A stretch of DNA of 7,214 bases. It comes from Planctomycetota bacterium. Lineage in GTDB: Bacteria; Planctomycetota; Phycisphaerae; UBA1845. Shown piece by piece: positions 1-6,549 of the stretch. The notes beneath the pieces were generated by a model, which was not told the origin of the DNA, did no database searches, and was given only the letters and a program-made list of their open reading frames with translations. Numbering within the stretch: the first letter of the stretch is position 1; each line of letters opens with the position of its first letter. The position numbers and the translations under genes are program-made. Location: NCBI GenBank assembly GCA_022566435.1, contig JADFIX010000174.1, forward strand, positions 1 to 7,214, read 5' to 3'.

Positions 1-861
1 TGCCGCGCCTGAAGCGTCCCCGGCGTCATCTCTCAGCCATGCCCCGACGATGGCCGTGTCAGCGCTGATCGAAACCGAGAAGCCGAATGAGTCACCGGCA
101 AACGCGTCTAAAGCGGTGAGCTTGACCTCTGTGTCCTCAACTGATGGCTCTCCCCCGCAGTCATTCGGACAGCTGCACGCGTCTTCGCCCGGATCACAGT
201 TGCCGTCACCACAGCAGGGCTGACAGTCCGGATCGGCGCAGTCGGTCAGGGTGTCGCAGTCGTTGTCCAGGTCGTCGTCACATGTTAGGCCCGGCACTTC
301 GAAGTCGTCCGGGTCGCCACAATCATCCGCGCAGTTGCAGGAGTCCTCGCCCGCCGAACAATCCCCGTCACCGCAATCTTGAGTGGTCGCGACAAAGTGG
401 ACGGTATCATCCAGGTTTATCCAACCTACATTCTCGCCCCAGGCCCATCCACGGAAGCGCCCGCCGGCCGCGTCGAAACGAGCCCGCGCCGACCCGAGTC
501 CGGACGTGTCGAAATTGACCCATCCGATGTTCTCGGCCCAGCCAAATCCGAATAGATTACCACTTGCGTCTATGTTCACGCCGAAATCGTCGGCATTGGC
601 GTTGAGGTAGATGGAACCGTCGGCGGGTGTACCGTCTCCCACGGTCATCCAACCTACGTTTTCACACCAGACCCAGCCGCCGAGGTATGTGGGGGTAACA
701 GAAACGCCATCCAGCGAACCGTTGGCGTCACGCCAGTTCATCCAGCCGGTGTTCTCACTCCACGACCACTTCTGAATCGCATCGATGTTGGATTGTCCGT
801 AGGTCGCACGAACCATGACAACGGCAAAACACGCGTAGACCCAGATGTTTCGATATTGCAT
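1..861 (-). CDS. Secreted repeat protein with W-ENxGW repeats, Cys/Asp-rich modules and start of FG-GAP propeller (3' end outside window)
   Basis: The minus-strand frame from ATG at 861 is open to the window edge for 287 codons, so the C-terminus is missing. Residues 1-23 look like a signal peptide (one Arg, then a hydrophobic run WVYACFAVVMV). Residues 32-150 carry four copies of a W-W-x-ENxGWxN motif. Residues 163-236 are Cys/Asp-rich: two CGDGxCxxGEDxCxC modules flank a CDDDLDNDCDTLTDC segment of the type seen in surface proteins of planctomycetes and myxobacteria, plausibly disulphide-bonded or calcium-binding. Residues 246-287 (KLTALDAFAGDSFGFSVSIS, then AIVGA) match the start of FG-GAP/integrin-alpha-like beta-propeller repeats. 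The start is supported by GAAAGG (871-876) nine bases upstream and by an in-frame TGA 16 codons upstream with no other ATG between. An exported or cell-surface protein is likely; its ligand is unknown. Confidence 0.85.
   Translation of the reverse strand, partial: MQYRNIWVYACFAVVMVRATYGQSNIDAIQKWSWSENTGWMNWRDANGSLDGVSVTPTYLGGWVWCENVGWMTVGDGTPADGSIYLNANADDFGVNIDASGNLFGFGWAENIGWVNFDTSGLGSARARFDAAGGRFRGWAWGENVGWINLDDTVHFVATTQDCGDGDCSAGEDSCNCADDCGDPDDFEVPGLTCDDDLDNDCDTLTDCADPDCQPCCGDGNCDPGEDACSCPNDCGGEPSVEDTEVKLTALDAFAGDSFGFSVSISADTAIVGAWLRDDAGDASGAA
154..375 (-). repeat. Paired CGDGxCxxGEDxCxCxxDCG modules
   Basis: Residues 163-182 (375..316) and 217-236 (213..154) are two near-identical 20-residue Cys-rich units, each with five Cys in the same positions. 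Between them is a Cys/Asp segment (CDDDLDND, CADPDC). The Cys pattern and acidic content suggest a disulphide- and possibly calcium-stabilised linker outside the cytoplasm. Confidence 0.7.
412..768 (-). repeat. Four protein-level W-W-x-ENxGW repeats
   Basis: Within the secreted protein the motif occurs at residues 32-43 (768..733), 63-74 (675..640), 106-117 (546..511) and 139-150 (447..412). Each copy has a Trp pair or Phe/Trp pair, then E-N-(T/V/I)-G-W and an aromatic or hydrophobic residue. Spacing is 31, 43 and 33 residues, so the units are degenerate rather than recent duplications. I recall this 'W.ENIGWINF' pattern from secreted proteins in several phyla but know no function for it. Confidence 0.75.
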
Positions 862-1021
862 TTGCTGCCGCCTTTCGGGTCGCGATTCTCGGATCGCGCT
901 TAGACCTCAATTCCACAGCCACCGGAAACGTTTCATTCCCGCATGCCGTGACGAATCCTGCACGACGGCGCCGCGATGACTCCATCCCAGCCCCCTATGC
1001 AAACCGGAGAACCAAGGCGCG

Positions 1022-1483
1022 CTAGTTGTACTCCACGACTTGGTAGCTGAGCTTTAAACCATTATTAACCTGGTTATTAATCGCCCTCCGGAACGTGATG
1101 GACATGATGCCCGGTGTGGTAGATACCTGGTCGACAATCACTGCCCAGCCGTGTTTCGCTTCACCGGGGCCTGGGTAGCTGACTGCATTCGTCGCATAGA
1201 CGACTGCCTTGGATGGATCGATTACAAACGGGATAGTCGCCGTGGTAACGGCAATATTCGTGGAAAAGAAAGCGACGCCTCGGTATACTCTCTTGACGCC
1301 TAGACCGGAGATTGATGCCGCGATATTTGCCTGCAATGCCGCGATATCATCGAGTGTGATCATGGTCGAATTGATCGGCCCCGGCGGTGGGTCGAGGTCG
1401 CCGGCGGAAGCTAGCCAGCCGGTCGAAATTGTAATGCAAAAGCATGCCGCAATTACAAGCGTAACTAACTTTCTCAGTCTCAT
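1022..1483 (-). CDS. Small secreted protein with GDLxPPxGP...TMxTLDxI N-terminus and beta-rich C-terminal domain
   Basis: This is a 153-residue product. Residues 1-27 form a clear signal peptide (MRLRKL, hydrophobic VTLVIAACFCI, cleavage probably after LASA). The mature N-terminus, GDLDPPPGPINSTMITLDDI, resembles a leader segment I have seen in many planctomycete exported proteins. Residues 63-153 (VKRVYRGVAFFSTNI ... LKLSYQVVEYN) are beta-rich and recall small beta-sandwich domains of phage structural proteins with an 'IKRIQRGV...VSYQVVEF' pattern; this is similarity by eye only. The frame is open upstream to 1579 and has an ATG at 1489, but AAGGAG at 1491-1496 lies 1 nt from that ATG and 7 nt from the ATG at 1483, so 1483 is chosen. 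It is transcribed in the same direction as the W-ENxGW gene, 160 nt upstream of it. Function is unknown. Confidence 0.8.
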   Translation of the reverse strand: MRLRKLVTLVIAACFCITISTGWLASAGDLDPPPGPINSTMITLDDIAALQANIAASISGLGVKRVYRGVAFFSTNIAVTTATIPFVIDPSKAVVYATNAVSYPGPGEAKHGWAVIVDQVSTTPGIMSITFRRAINNQVNNGLKLSYQVVEYN

Positions 1484-1490
1484 AACCATT

Positions 1491-1496
1491 CTCCTT
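1491..1496 (-). promoter_or_regulatory. Shine-Dalgarno AAGGAG deciding the start at 1483
   Basis: The reverse complement reads AAGGAG, 7 nt before the ATG at 1483 but only 1 nt before the ATG at 1489. The spacing excludes the more upstream Met codons of the same frame. Confidence 0.7.
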
Positions 1497-2210
1497 GCAG
1501 TGTGTCCAACACAACATGTCTCGCCATGCAAATCAACGGAATCTCCCGACGGCACAATATGAGAGACGCCGCGGCCCACTTCGTCACGGGCCGTTCACGA
1601 ATCGCCTCCAACTCTACTTTCGATTCGCGGGCCCAAACTCTCGAGCCACTCGCTGAACCGACGGTCGATTCCGCAAAGGTCGCTTCGTAGCTGAAAATCT
1701 GCACGAACCAGCCGCCGTTATGAACCAGTGCGTAGGTTCCCGGCCAATCGCGCAATGAAATCAAAAAAAGTCGTATTGCCTTGCGCTTCACGTCCATTTC
1801 GATCGAAAACGTGGAAGCCTGCCGATGGGCCTAGTGGCGCGGGAATCGCTCATTTTGGCGGATTCCGGCGTTTCGAGCCGCCTAGGCCGTCGATCGCGAT
1901 CATGCCCTCACGGCTTGACCATTCATTGTGCAAACGCACAAAGATCGATTCCCGGGACGCAAACGAGTCGGGTTGTTATTGGTTTCCGTGTGGAATCGGT
2001 TGACTTCCGACTGGCGTTAGCAGTTTCGGTGCACGGATTCGACACCGACGACGCAAGTCAGACTTGACCAAGATAACAAGGAGCTGAATTAGAACGCCGA
2101 AAATTGCTGATTTTTTGAATCTCCGATATGCTAAAGAACCGGAAAAACTCGGGCGCCAGTTCCGCTTGCTGACTAAGAAAGCTCTGCCCCGCGAACCGTG
2201 GACTCGAAAG
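1497..2210. other. Gene-free interval between the secreted-protein gene and the sigma gene
   Basis: I see no recognisable gene here. Several short open frames exist on both strands (longest about 105 codons, minus strand 1480-1797), but none has a Shine-Dalgarno or a recognisable motif. The interval separates divergently transcribed genes and should hold the promoters of both. A weak inverted repeat, GGAATC (1842-1847) / GATTCC (1861-1866), is the only secondary-structure feature I noted. The size is large for a bacterial intergenic region, so a decayed gene cannot be excluded. Confidence 0.5.
2104..2132 (+). promoter_or_regulatory. Weak candidate sigma70-type promoter for the sigma-kinase operon
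   Basis: TTGCTG (2104-2109), a 17-nt spacer and TATGCT (2127-2132) lie about 90 nt upstream of the sigma start. The match is 3/6 and 4/6 to consensus, so this is no more than a candidate. Many ECF operons are autoregulated through a different motif that cannot be recognised here. Confidence 0.2.
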
Positions 2211-2223
2211 TGAGGAATTACGG

Positions 2224-2826
2224 ATGGGCGCGTCCCAAGAAGCTCCCGTAGCCACATTGCTGACGCAGATTGGCGATGGCGATGAACACGCGGCCAAAAC
2301 GCTCTTGCCCCTCCTCTACGACGAACTTCGCGTCTTGGCACACGGGTATTTGGCCAAAGAACGGGTGGGCCTGACGCTTCAGACCACCGCCCTGGTGCAT
2401 GAGGCTTATCTTCGGTTGGTTGGTCGCGCCGATGTATCTTGGACCAACCGTGGTCATTTTTTCGCAGCCGCCGCGAAAGCCATGCGACGAATCCTCGTCG
2501 AGCAGGCCCGGCATCGTGACGCGAAGAAACGTGCCGCTGGCGGAAAGCGGATCGACCTCGAGTTCATTCCACCGAGCCTTAATCCTTTTGCTGATGATCT
2601 TCTCGCGCTGGATGAAGCACTCGACCGGTTGGAAGTCAAGGACCCCCGAGGGTGCGAGATCATGATGCTGCGGCACTTTTCGGGCTTGACCATCGACGAG
2701 ACGGCTTCCGCCTTGGACATTTCGCCTCGCACGGTCACGCTCGATTGGCGCTGCGCACGAGCCTGGCTGTACAAGGAGATTCGCAAAGGCGACACGACGT
2801 GCTTGGAGGATGGCGATGGAAGGTAA
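2224..2826 (+). CDS. ECF-type RNA polymerase sigma factor (TIGR02999 / PF07638-like)
   Basis: A 200-residue sigma factor that would direct RNA polymerase to a specific promoter set. Region 2 spans about residues 22-96, with LYDELRVLAHGYL, the LVHEAYLRL segment and NRGHFFAAAAKAMRRILVEQAR. Region 4 spans about 125-187 and holds the helix-turn-helix LTIDETASALDISPRTV followed by the family-typical DWRCARAWLYKEI. This pattern matches the ECF group expanded in planctomycetes and acidobacteria, where the gene is often followed by a Ser/Thr kinase. TGAGGAA (2211-2217) precedes the ATG by 6 nt. No anti-sigma gene is adjacent; the kinase gene starts before this one ends, which suggests translational coupling and control by phosphorylation rather than by a classical membrane anti-sigma factor (inference). 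Confidence 0.93.
   Translation: MGASQEAPVATLLTQIGDGDEHAAKTLLPLLYDELRVLAHGYLAKERVGLTLQTTALVHEAYLRLVGRADVSWTNRGHFFAAAAKAMRRILVEQARHRDAKKRAAGGKRIDLEFIPPSLNPFADDLLALDEALDRLEVKDPRGCEIMMLRHFSGLTIDETASALDISPRTVTLDWRCARAWLYKEIRKGDTTCLEDGDGR
2805..2809 (+). promoter_or_regulatory. Shine-Dalgarno GGAGG inside the sigma gene, for the kinase
   Basis: GGAGG directly abuts an ATG at 2810 (spacing 0) and lies 6 nt before a second in-frame ATG at 2816. The second is therefore the likelier start. The site sits within the last codons of the sigma gene, so the two genes are coupled. Confidence 0.65.
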
Positions 2827-5800
2827 TAACTGGCAACGCGTCAAGCAGATCTTTGCTGACGCGCTGAAACGCCCGCCCGACGAGCGTGACGCGTTTGTCA
2901 GTGAGGCATGTCAGAGCGACTTGGGCTTGCGCCACGAGGTGGAAGCACTTATCGAGGCCGATGAGCAGGCGGAGGCGGCATGCCCGGAACCGACATCCGA
3001 ACCCAAGTGGGTTGGCCGAAAAATAGGGAAGTACCGACTACAACGAATCCTCGGCGAAGGAGGTATGGGCGTCGTTTATCTGGCTGAGCAGGAACATCCG
3101 CGGCGCAACGTGGCCCTGAAACTGATCAAGGGTGGCCTACTGTCACCGGCGATACGACAGCGATTCAATTATGAGGCGGGTGCGCTCGGCCGGCTGCACC
3201 ATCCGGGCATCGTCCAAGTGTATGACGCGGGTACGGTGGAAACGGAACTTGGCGATCAGCCGTTCGTCGCCATGGAATTCGCTCCCGGGCAAACGCTGAC
3301 CGAGTACGCGAAACAGGTGTCGCTTAGCCCGCGCGACTGCATGTCGCTGATGGCCAAAATCGCAGATGCCGTTCACCACGCCCATCAGCAAGGCGTCATC
3401 CACCGCGACCTGAAGCCTGCAAACATTCTTATGGACAGCGCCGGGCAACCGAAGATTCTCGACTTCGGTGTGGCCCGTGCAATCGATGCCGACCAAAGCA
3501 ACCGTCCGTCCATAACGATGACAGGAGAGATGATCGGGACCCTATCGTACATGAGTCCTGAACAATGCACGGGCAGCCCCGACGGTGTGGACGTTCGCAG
3601 CGATGTTTACTCCCTCGGTGTGATCGGATACGAGTTGCTTGCCCACCGGCTACCCCACAAAGTGCGCCACACACCAATCACCGAGGCTGTTCGTCTCATT
3701 TGCGAGAAGGACCCACTGCCGTTGGGGAAGATCGACCGCCGTCTAAGAGGAGATGTTGAAACGATCATCGCCAAAGCACTCGAACGCGACCGGACGCGGC
3801 GCTACCAATCGGCGGCAGAGTTCGCTGGGGATCTAGAACGCCACCTTGATGGTCGAGCCATCGTCGCAAGAAGTGACAATAGCTGGTACATCTTACACAA
3901 AGCACTACACCGGCACCGACGGTCGCTGGGTCTGGTCTCAGCGGTGCTGCTCAGCGTCCTCGGTGTTGCGGTGTACGCTTGGTTTCAATCACATCAGCGG
4001 ACCCAGGCCAACGAACGCCGCGTGACCGCCCTTGTTCCCTACCTCCGAGCCCAGAGAATGATCGAGCGGCGCCAGGGTATGGCCCATGACCAATGGAAGG
4101 CGTTGGCGAATGAAGCGATAAACCAACTGACCGAAGCGGTCAAGATCGATCCCACGTTTGCCACCGCGTGGTATCAGCGCGGCCGTGTGCGACTGCATTT
4201 GAAAAACGCCGAACAGAACACCCTTGTTCTCGACCGGAGCCTAAGAGATTTTGAGATGGCTCATGAGAGCGCCGGCGACGCCGGGTTTCCACCAGCCCTT
4301 TGGGCGGCCGGAAACGCCCTGTGCGCACACGTTGTCCATCGCCCCATAAGGCATCGCTTCGTGTATAGCCCTGACCCTCCACACGCACATGAGGCCATGG
4401 GGAAGGCGCGCGACTACTACGCCAAGGCCGCTCGATTGGATCAATCCGATCACTATGTCAAGCTCAGCCAAGCCCTCTTACTGCTCAGTACCTCCCAAGT
4501 ACCGGAGGCTATTGCGATGCTCGAGCAGGTTGTTGCCGATGCGGTCGGCCAATATCAGGATGAGGCACATTTCCTGTTGGCCTTGGCCTGGAGCAACTTG
4601 GCGATTTCCTACTGGTACGGATTGCACGATCAAATTGACACTTTCGCTTGGCACAATCCTCGTTGGGATTCTCTGCGCGCCCAACAGCACATTGAACGGG
4701 CGTTGGAACTGGATCGGACCAATGACCAAGCCTTATGGGCCGCCTCCATCTTGGCCCGTAGAAACATGCGAATCGATGACGCCAAGAGATATATTGAGCA
4801 AGCATTGGAAATCCGGCCCAGGAGCATTCCGTATCACAACGCGCGAGCCAATATTCATGCCGTGGCAGGCGAGTTACAGAAAGCGATTAACATACTGCAG
4901 CAACTTGTGGTTTGGTATCCACAAAGTAGTTATTGTTGGAGGCGGCTTGCCCGGGCTCAACTTTGGGTCGGTGATTACGCCGCCATGGAAGAAGCAGCCG
5001 GCAAGGCGATTGAACTAGTACCTGATCACGAGGATGCTTGGTCAAATCTCATCTTGGCATTAAGGAAGCAAGCCCGTTTTCAAGAAGCCGAAGCCGCCTT
5101 CCATGACGCCATCAATCGGTCACCCAATAACTTTGGTGCTTGGATGAACCACGCAGAGGCGTTATACATCCAGGGGCGACTTGACGAGGCGGCCGAAACG
5201 TACGCACGGATCTTTAAGTTCAAGCTAGATGACAGCACGGCGCATCTCAACTTCGCCCGTGTGCTCAAGGCGCTCGGCAGGCAGGAGGAAGCATTCGAAC
5301 AGTTGAAGCAAATCTCCTCATGCCCGAACAAGAACCCCGACATTACGGCTCATCTGGTGTGCGAATACCTGGCGTCGGATGTGCCCGCGCACCGCGACCA
5401 AGCTTCCGGCATCGAGCTTGCTGTGTTCGTGTCACGATCCCCCCGAATTCGCCCATGGACACGAGCCATCATAACACTGGCAGACTATCGGGCCGGTCGC
5501 TTCGAACAAGCACTCACGCGAACATCCGAGATCGATTCTTGCGATGCCGCTGGATGCTGGGCTCGGCTAGTGGAAAGCGCTTCCCATCAGGCGCTGACGA
5601 ATCGACGGCAAGCCTTGGCGAGCATGCACATCGCAGAGGATCTGCTCGCCGATCTTACCATCGACGATGCGGAATATACAAATTCCGTGATCTTCAAGTA
5701 CCTTGCCGGTCGGTGGCACAGCCATCGACAACCCGCAGATAGTGGCCTCCCATACGCCACTGTGAACGGCCCCTTCGCAGTTATAGCGAGTAACCACGAG

Positions 5801-6046
5801 ATCCCCCTCAGCGATCACCGCCTCGACGACCATCCGATTGTCCGGGAAGGCATCTCGCCATGCGGAGATGCCCCTACTGATACGATCATGGAATTTCGGG
5901 TCAAGAATCTCGCCCATAGCCTCGAACTTACCCTGGTTCCACAGTTCCTCAAAATATCTCAGCACAACCGCCTTGTTTGCCTCTATTTGGTCTTGCATCA
6001 AACTCCTCCTCTTCAGGCGCCACGCTTTCTCCGGAGCCTCAGTTGA
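2816..6046 (+). CDS. Transmembrane Ser/Thr protein kinase with C-terminal TPR repeats
   Basis: A 1076-residue product. Residues 1-66 form the helical 'W..VK.IF..AL..PP.ER..F..EAC' cap typical of planctomycete PknB-like kinases. The kinase domain (about 72-345) has every key element: glycine loop LGEGGMGVVY (79-88), Lys102, Glu120, HRDLKPAN with catalytic Asp198, DFG at 216-218, GTLSYMSPEQ at 241-250 and Asp263 in SDVYSLG. A basic stretch and one membrane helix (about 371-390) follow, so the kinase is cytoplasmic and the TPRs would lie across the membrane. TPR-like helical pairs run from about 430 to 940, clearest at 620-840. The gene overlaps the sigma gene by 11 nt. Oddity: beyond about residue 945 (position ~5650) the sequence loses TPR character and is the antisense of the SnoaL-like gene. 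The last ~130 residues are therefore probably not native, and the frame ends at a chance TGA. Confidence 0.9.
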   Translation: MEGNNWQRVKQIFADALKRPPDERDAFVSEACQSDLGLRHEVEALIEADEQAEAACPEPTSEPKWVGRKIGKYRLQRILGEGGMGVVYLAEQEHPRRNVALKLIKGGLLSPAIRQRFNYEAGALGRLHHPGIVQVYDAGTVETELGDQPFVAMEFAPGQTLTEYAKQVSLSPRDCMSLMAKIADAVHHAHQQGVIHRDLKPANILMDSAGQPKILDFGVARAIDADQSNRPSITMTGEMIGTLSYMSPEQCTGSPDGVDVRSDVYSLGVIGYELLAHRLPHKVRHTPITEAVRLICEKDPLPLGKIDRRLRGDVETIIAKALERDRTRRYQSAAEFAGDLERHLDGRAIVARSDNSWYILHKALHRHRRSLGLVSAVLLSVLGVAVYAWFQSHQRTQANERRVTALVPYLRAQRMIERRQGMAHDQWKALANEAINQLTEAVKIDPTFATAWYQRGRVRLHLKNAEQNTLVLDRSLRDFEMAHESAGDAGFPPALWAAGNALCAHVVHRPIRHRFVYSPDPPHAHEAMGKARDYYAKAARLDQSDHYVKLSQALLLLSTSQVPEAIAMLEQVVADAVGQYQDEAHFLLALAWSNLAISYWYGLHDQIDTFAWHNPRWDSLRAQQHIERALELDRTNDQALWAASILARRNMRIDDAKRYIEQALEIRPRSIPYHNARANIHAVAGELQKAINILQQLVVWYPQSSYCWRRLARAQLWVGDYAAMEEAAGKAIELVPDHEDAWSNLILALRKQARFQEAEAAFHDAINRSPNNFGAWMNHAEALYIQGRLDEAAETYARIFKFKLDDSTAHLNFARVLKALGRQEEAFEQLKQISSCPNKNPDITAHLVCEYLASDVPAHRDQASGIELAVFVSRSPRIRPWTRAIITLADYRAGRFEQALTRTSEIDSCDAAGCWARLVESASHQALTNRRQALASMHIAEDLLADLTIDDAEYTNSVIFKYLAGRWHSHRQPADSGLPYATVNGPFAVIASNHEIPLSDHRLDDHPIVREGISPCGDAPTDTIMEFRVKNLAHSLELTLVPQFLKISQHNRLVCLYLVLHQTPPLQAPRFLRSLS
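5567..5998 (-). CDS. SnoaL-like (NTF2-fold) polyketide cyclase/ester cyclase family protein, probably altered 3' end
   Basis: A 143-residue product. Family landmarks in order: EANKAVVLRYFEELWNQG (6-23), EILDPKFHD (30-38), AWRDAFPDNRMVVEAVIAEGDLVVTRY (about 46-72), VPPTGK (94-99) and GICIFRIVDGKI (105-116), closely following the SnoaL-like ester cyclase pattern. Members are small alpha+beta barrels; most have no known substrate. AGGAGG at 6005-6010 fixes the start. Compared with relatives, about 12 or more residues appear missing between 'FHD' and 'WRDAFPD'. Past residue 119 the sequence no longer clearly fits the family tail (usually 'W...D..GL..QLG'). The gene lies in antisense inside the kinase reading frame for its whole length; since the SnoaL signature is specific, the strand assignment is firm. 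Whether the protein folds is uncertain. Confidence 0.8.
   Translation of the reverse strand: MQDQIEANKAVVLRYFEELWNQGKFEAMGEILDPKFHDRISRGISAWRDAFPDNRMVVEAVIAEGDLVVTRYNCEGAVHSGVWEATICGLSMAVPPTGKVLEDHGICIFRIVDGKIGEQILCDVHARQGLPSIRQRLMGSAFH
5849..5872. repeat. Perfect 8-bp inverted repeat inside the SnoaL-like gene
   Basis: GGCATCTC (5849-5856) and GAGATGCC (5865-5872) are exact reverse complements around an 8-nt loop. The repeat sits at codons for 'RGISAWRDAF', the place where the protein seems shorter than its family. Confidence 0.6.
6005..6010 (-). promoter_or_regulatory. Consensus Shine-Dalgarno AGGAGG of the SnoaL-like gene
   Basis: The minus strand reads GAGGAGGAGTTTG before ATG at 5998, with AGGAGG 6 nt from the start. 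It is the strongest ribosome-binding site in the window and shows that the minus-strand gene was built to be translated. Confidence 0.8.
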
Positions 6047-6057
6047 GTTTAGATGGC

Positions 6058-6150
6058 ACTTAACGTCCTCACAATTCACGACCCCGCGCATGCGGGGTGG
6101 GCGAAGCCCCAAGGAGCGCAAGCGACGCAGCGTGAATTGCTGTGTTAAAC
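6058..6150 (-). other. Candidate integron attC site (59-base-element-like)
   Basis: A 93-bp imperfect inverted repeat with ends matching both attC core boxes: ACTTAAC (6058-6064, RYYYAAC) and GTTAAAC (6144-6150, GTTRRRY). Inner arms CAATTCACG (6072-6080) and CGTGAATTG (6131-6139) are perfect complements, extendable by two pairs if C6140 is left unpaired. A single extra base in one L-arm is the usual polarity mark of attC; here it points to cassettes read on the minus strand, matching the gene orientation. The 50-nt centre holds smaller hairpins (CCCCGC/GCGGGG at 6082-6097; GGGC GAA GCCC at 6099-6109). The hydrolase remnant ends 27 nt before the site and the SnoaL start is about 60 nt after it, a typical cassette layout. 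Against it: the R-L spacers (4 and 7 nt) are unequal, and no second site or integrase is seen. A plain stem-loop is the alternative. Confidence 0.5.
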
Positions 6151-6177
6151 GCAGTGGGAAAAAGACTCACCATTCAT

Positions 6178-6549
6178 CTACTCAGGATTATCTTCTAGGA
6201 AATTTCGCATTACTACTGCTAACGTATCGCTTGGGCAAGCGAAAAACTGGTGACCACAGGTATTGTCAAACACCAAAGTGGGAGCATCTAATTGTTCGGC
6301 CAGTTCCAATGCTGGCGTCGGATTGACAATAAGATCCTGTTTTGCTACCACTATTAGCGTTTGTGCCTGAATTGCGTTGATCGTCGTTTCTATCGATCCA
6401 TTGAACTGTTTGTAGATATCATGGTCTATCACAGCTTTGGTCTGCCATGCCCAGTTATCTGCGTCATATGCGGTATATATTGAATCCTGGCTCGCCAAGA
6501 AATTGGAGAACGCATCCGGTTCTATATGGCTATTCCAGTAAGTCGGCGT
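6178..6549 (-). pseudogene. C-terminal fragment of a MetX-like alpha/beta hydrolase
   Basis: About 124 codons encode the C-terminal third of an alpha/beta-fold hydrolase related to homoserine O-acetyltransferase (usually about 350 residues). Landmarks in order: TPTYWNS, YDADNWAWQTKAVIDHDI, IQAQTLIVVAKQDLIVNP with the probable acid Asp (codon 6336..6334), and DNTCGHQFFACPSD with the probable catalytic His (codon 6252..6250), then TAG at 6180..6178. The nucleophile-serine GxSxGG half is absent. The open frame continues upstream to 6675, but that stretch has no hydrolase character and is antisense to the CPPYC gene. No ribosome-binding site precedes the conserved part. It is therefore read as a 5'-truncated remnant, probably non-functional. 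Gene ends just before the attC-like site. Confidence 0.75.

Noticed and set aside
1489..1579. Longer N-terminus for the 1022-1483 gene (starts at 1579 or 1489)
   Set aside because: It would place about 30 polar residues before a textbook signal peptide, and the AAGGAG spacing fits only the ATG at 1483.
1480..1797. 105-codon open frame on the minus strand upstream of the secreted-protein gene
   Set aside because: No Shine-Dalgarno before its ATG, no recognised motif, and its end overlaps the ribosome-binding site and start of the downstream gene. It may be chance in GC-rich DNA; a decayed gene cannot be fully excluded.
2064..2091. TTGACC (2064-2069) as the -35 of a sigma promoter
   Set aside because: At 16-17 nt spacing the -10 position reads GAATTA or AATTAG, a poor match; the 2104-2132 pair is slightly better, though also weak.
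2218..2844. 208-codon minus-strand open frame opposite the sigma gene
   Set aside because: It is antisense to a sigma factor with unmistakable regions 2 and 4 and has no recognisable protein features.
4389..5018. 209-codon plus-strand open frame within the kinase gene
   Set aside because: It is an out-of-frame shadow of the TPR region: the overlapping kinase frame shows clear TPR sequence there, while this frame is rich in Arg/Pro/Ser/Thr with no motif.
5540..5770. A second attC site closing the SnoaL-like gene as a complete cassette
   Set aside because: No matching RYYYAAC or GTTRRRY box with complementary arms was found around the 3' end of that gene, so a full cassette is not supported.
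6082..6109. GC-rich hairpins as a rho-independent terminator for the hydrolase fragment
   Set aside because: No T-tract follows on either strand, and the hairpins are nested inside a larger inverted repeat, which fits attC-like structure better.
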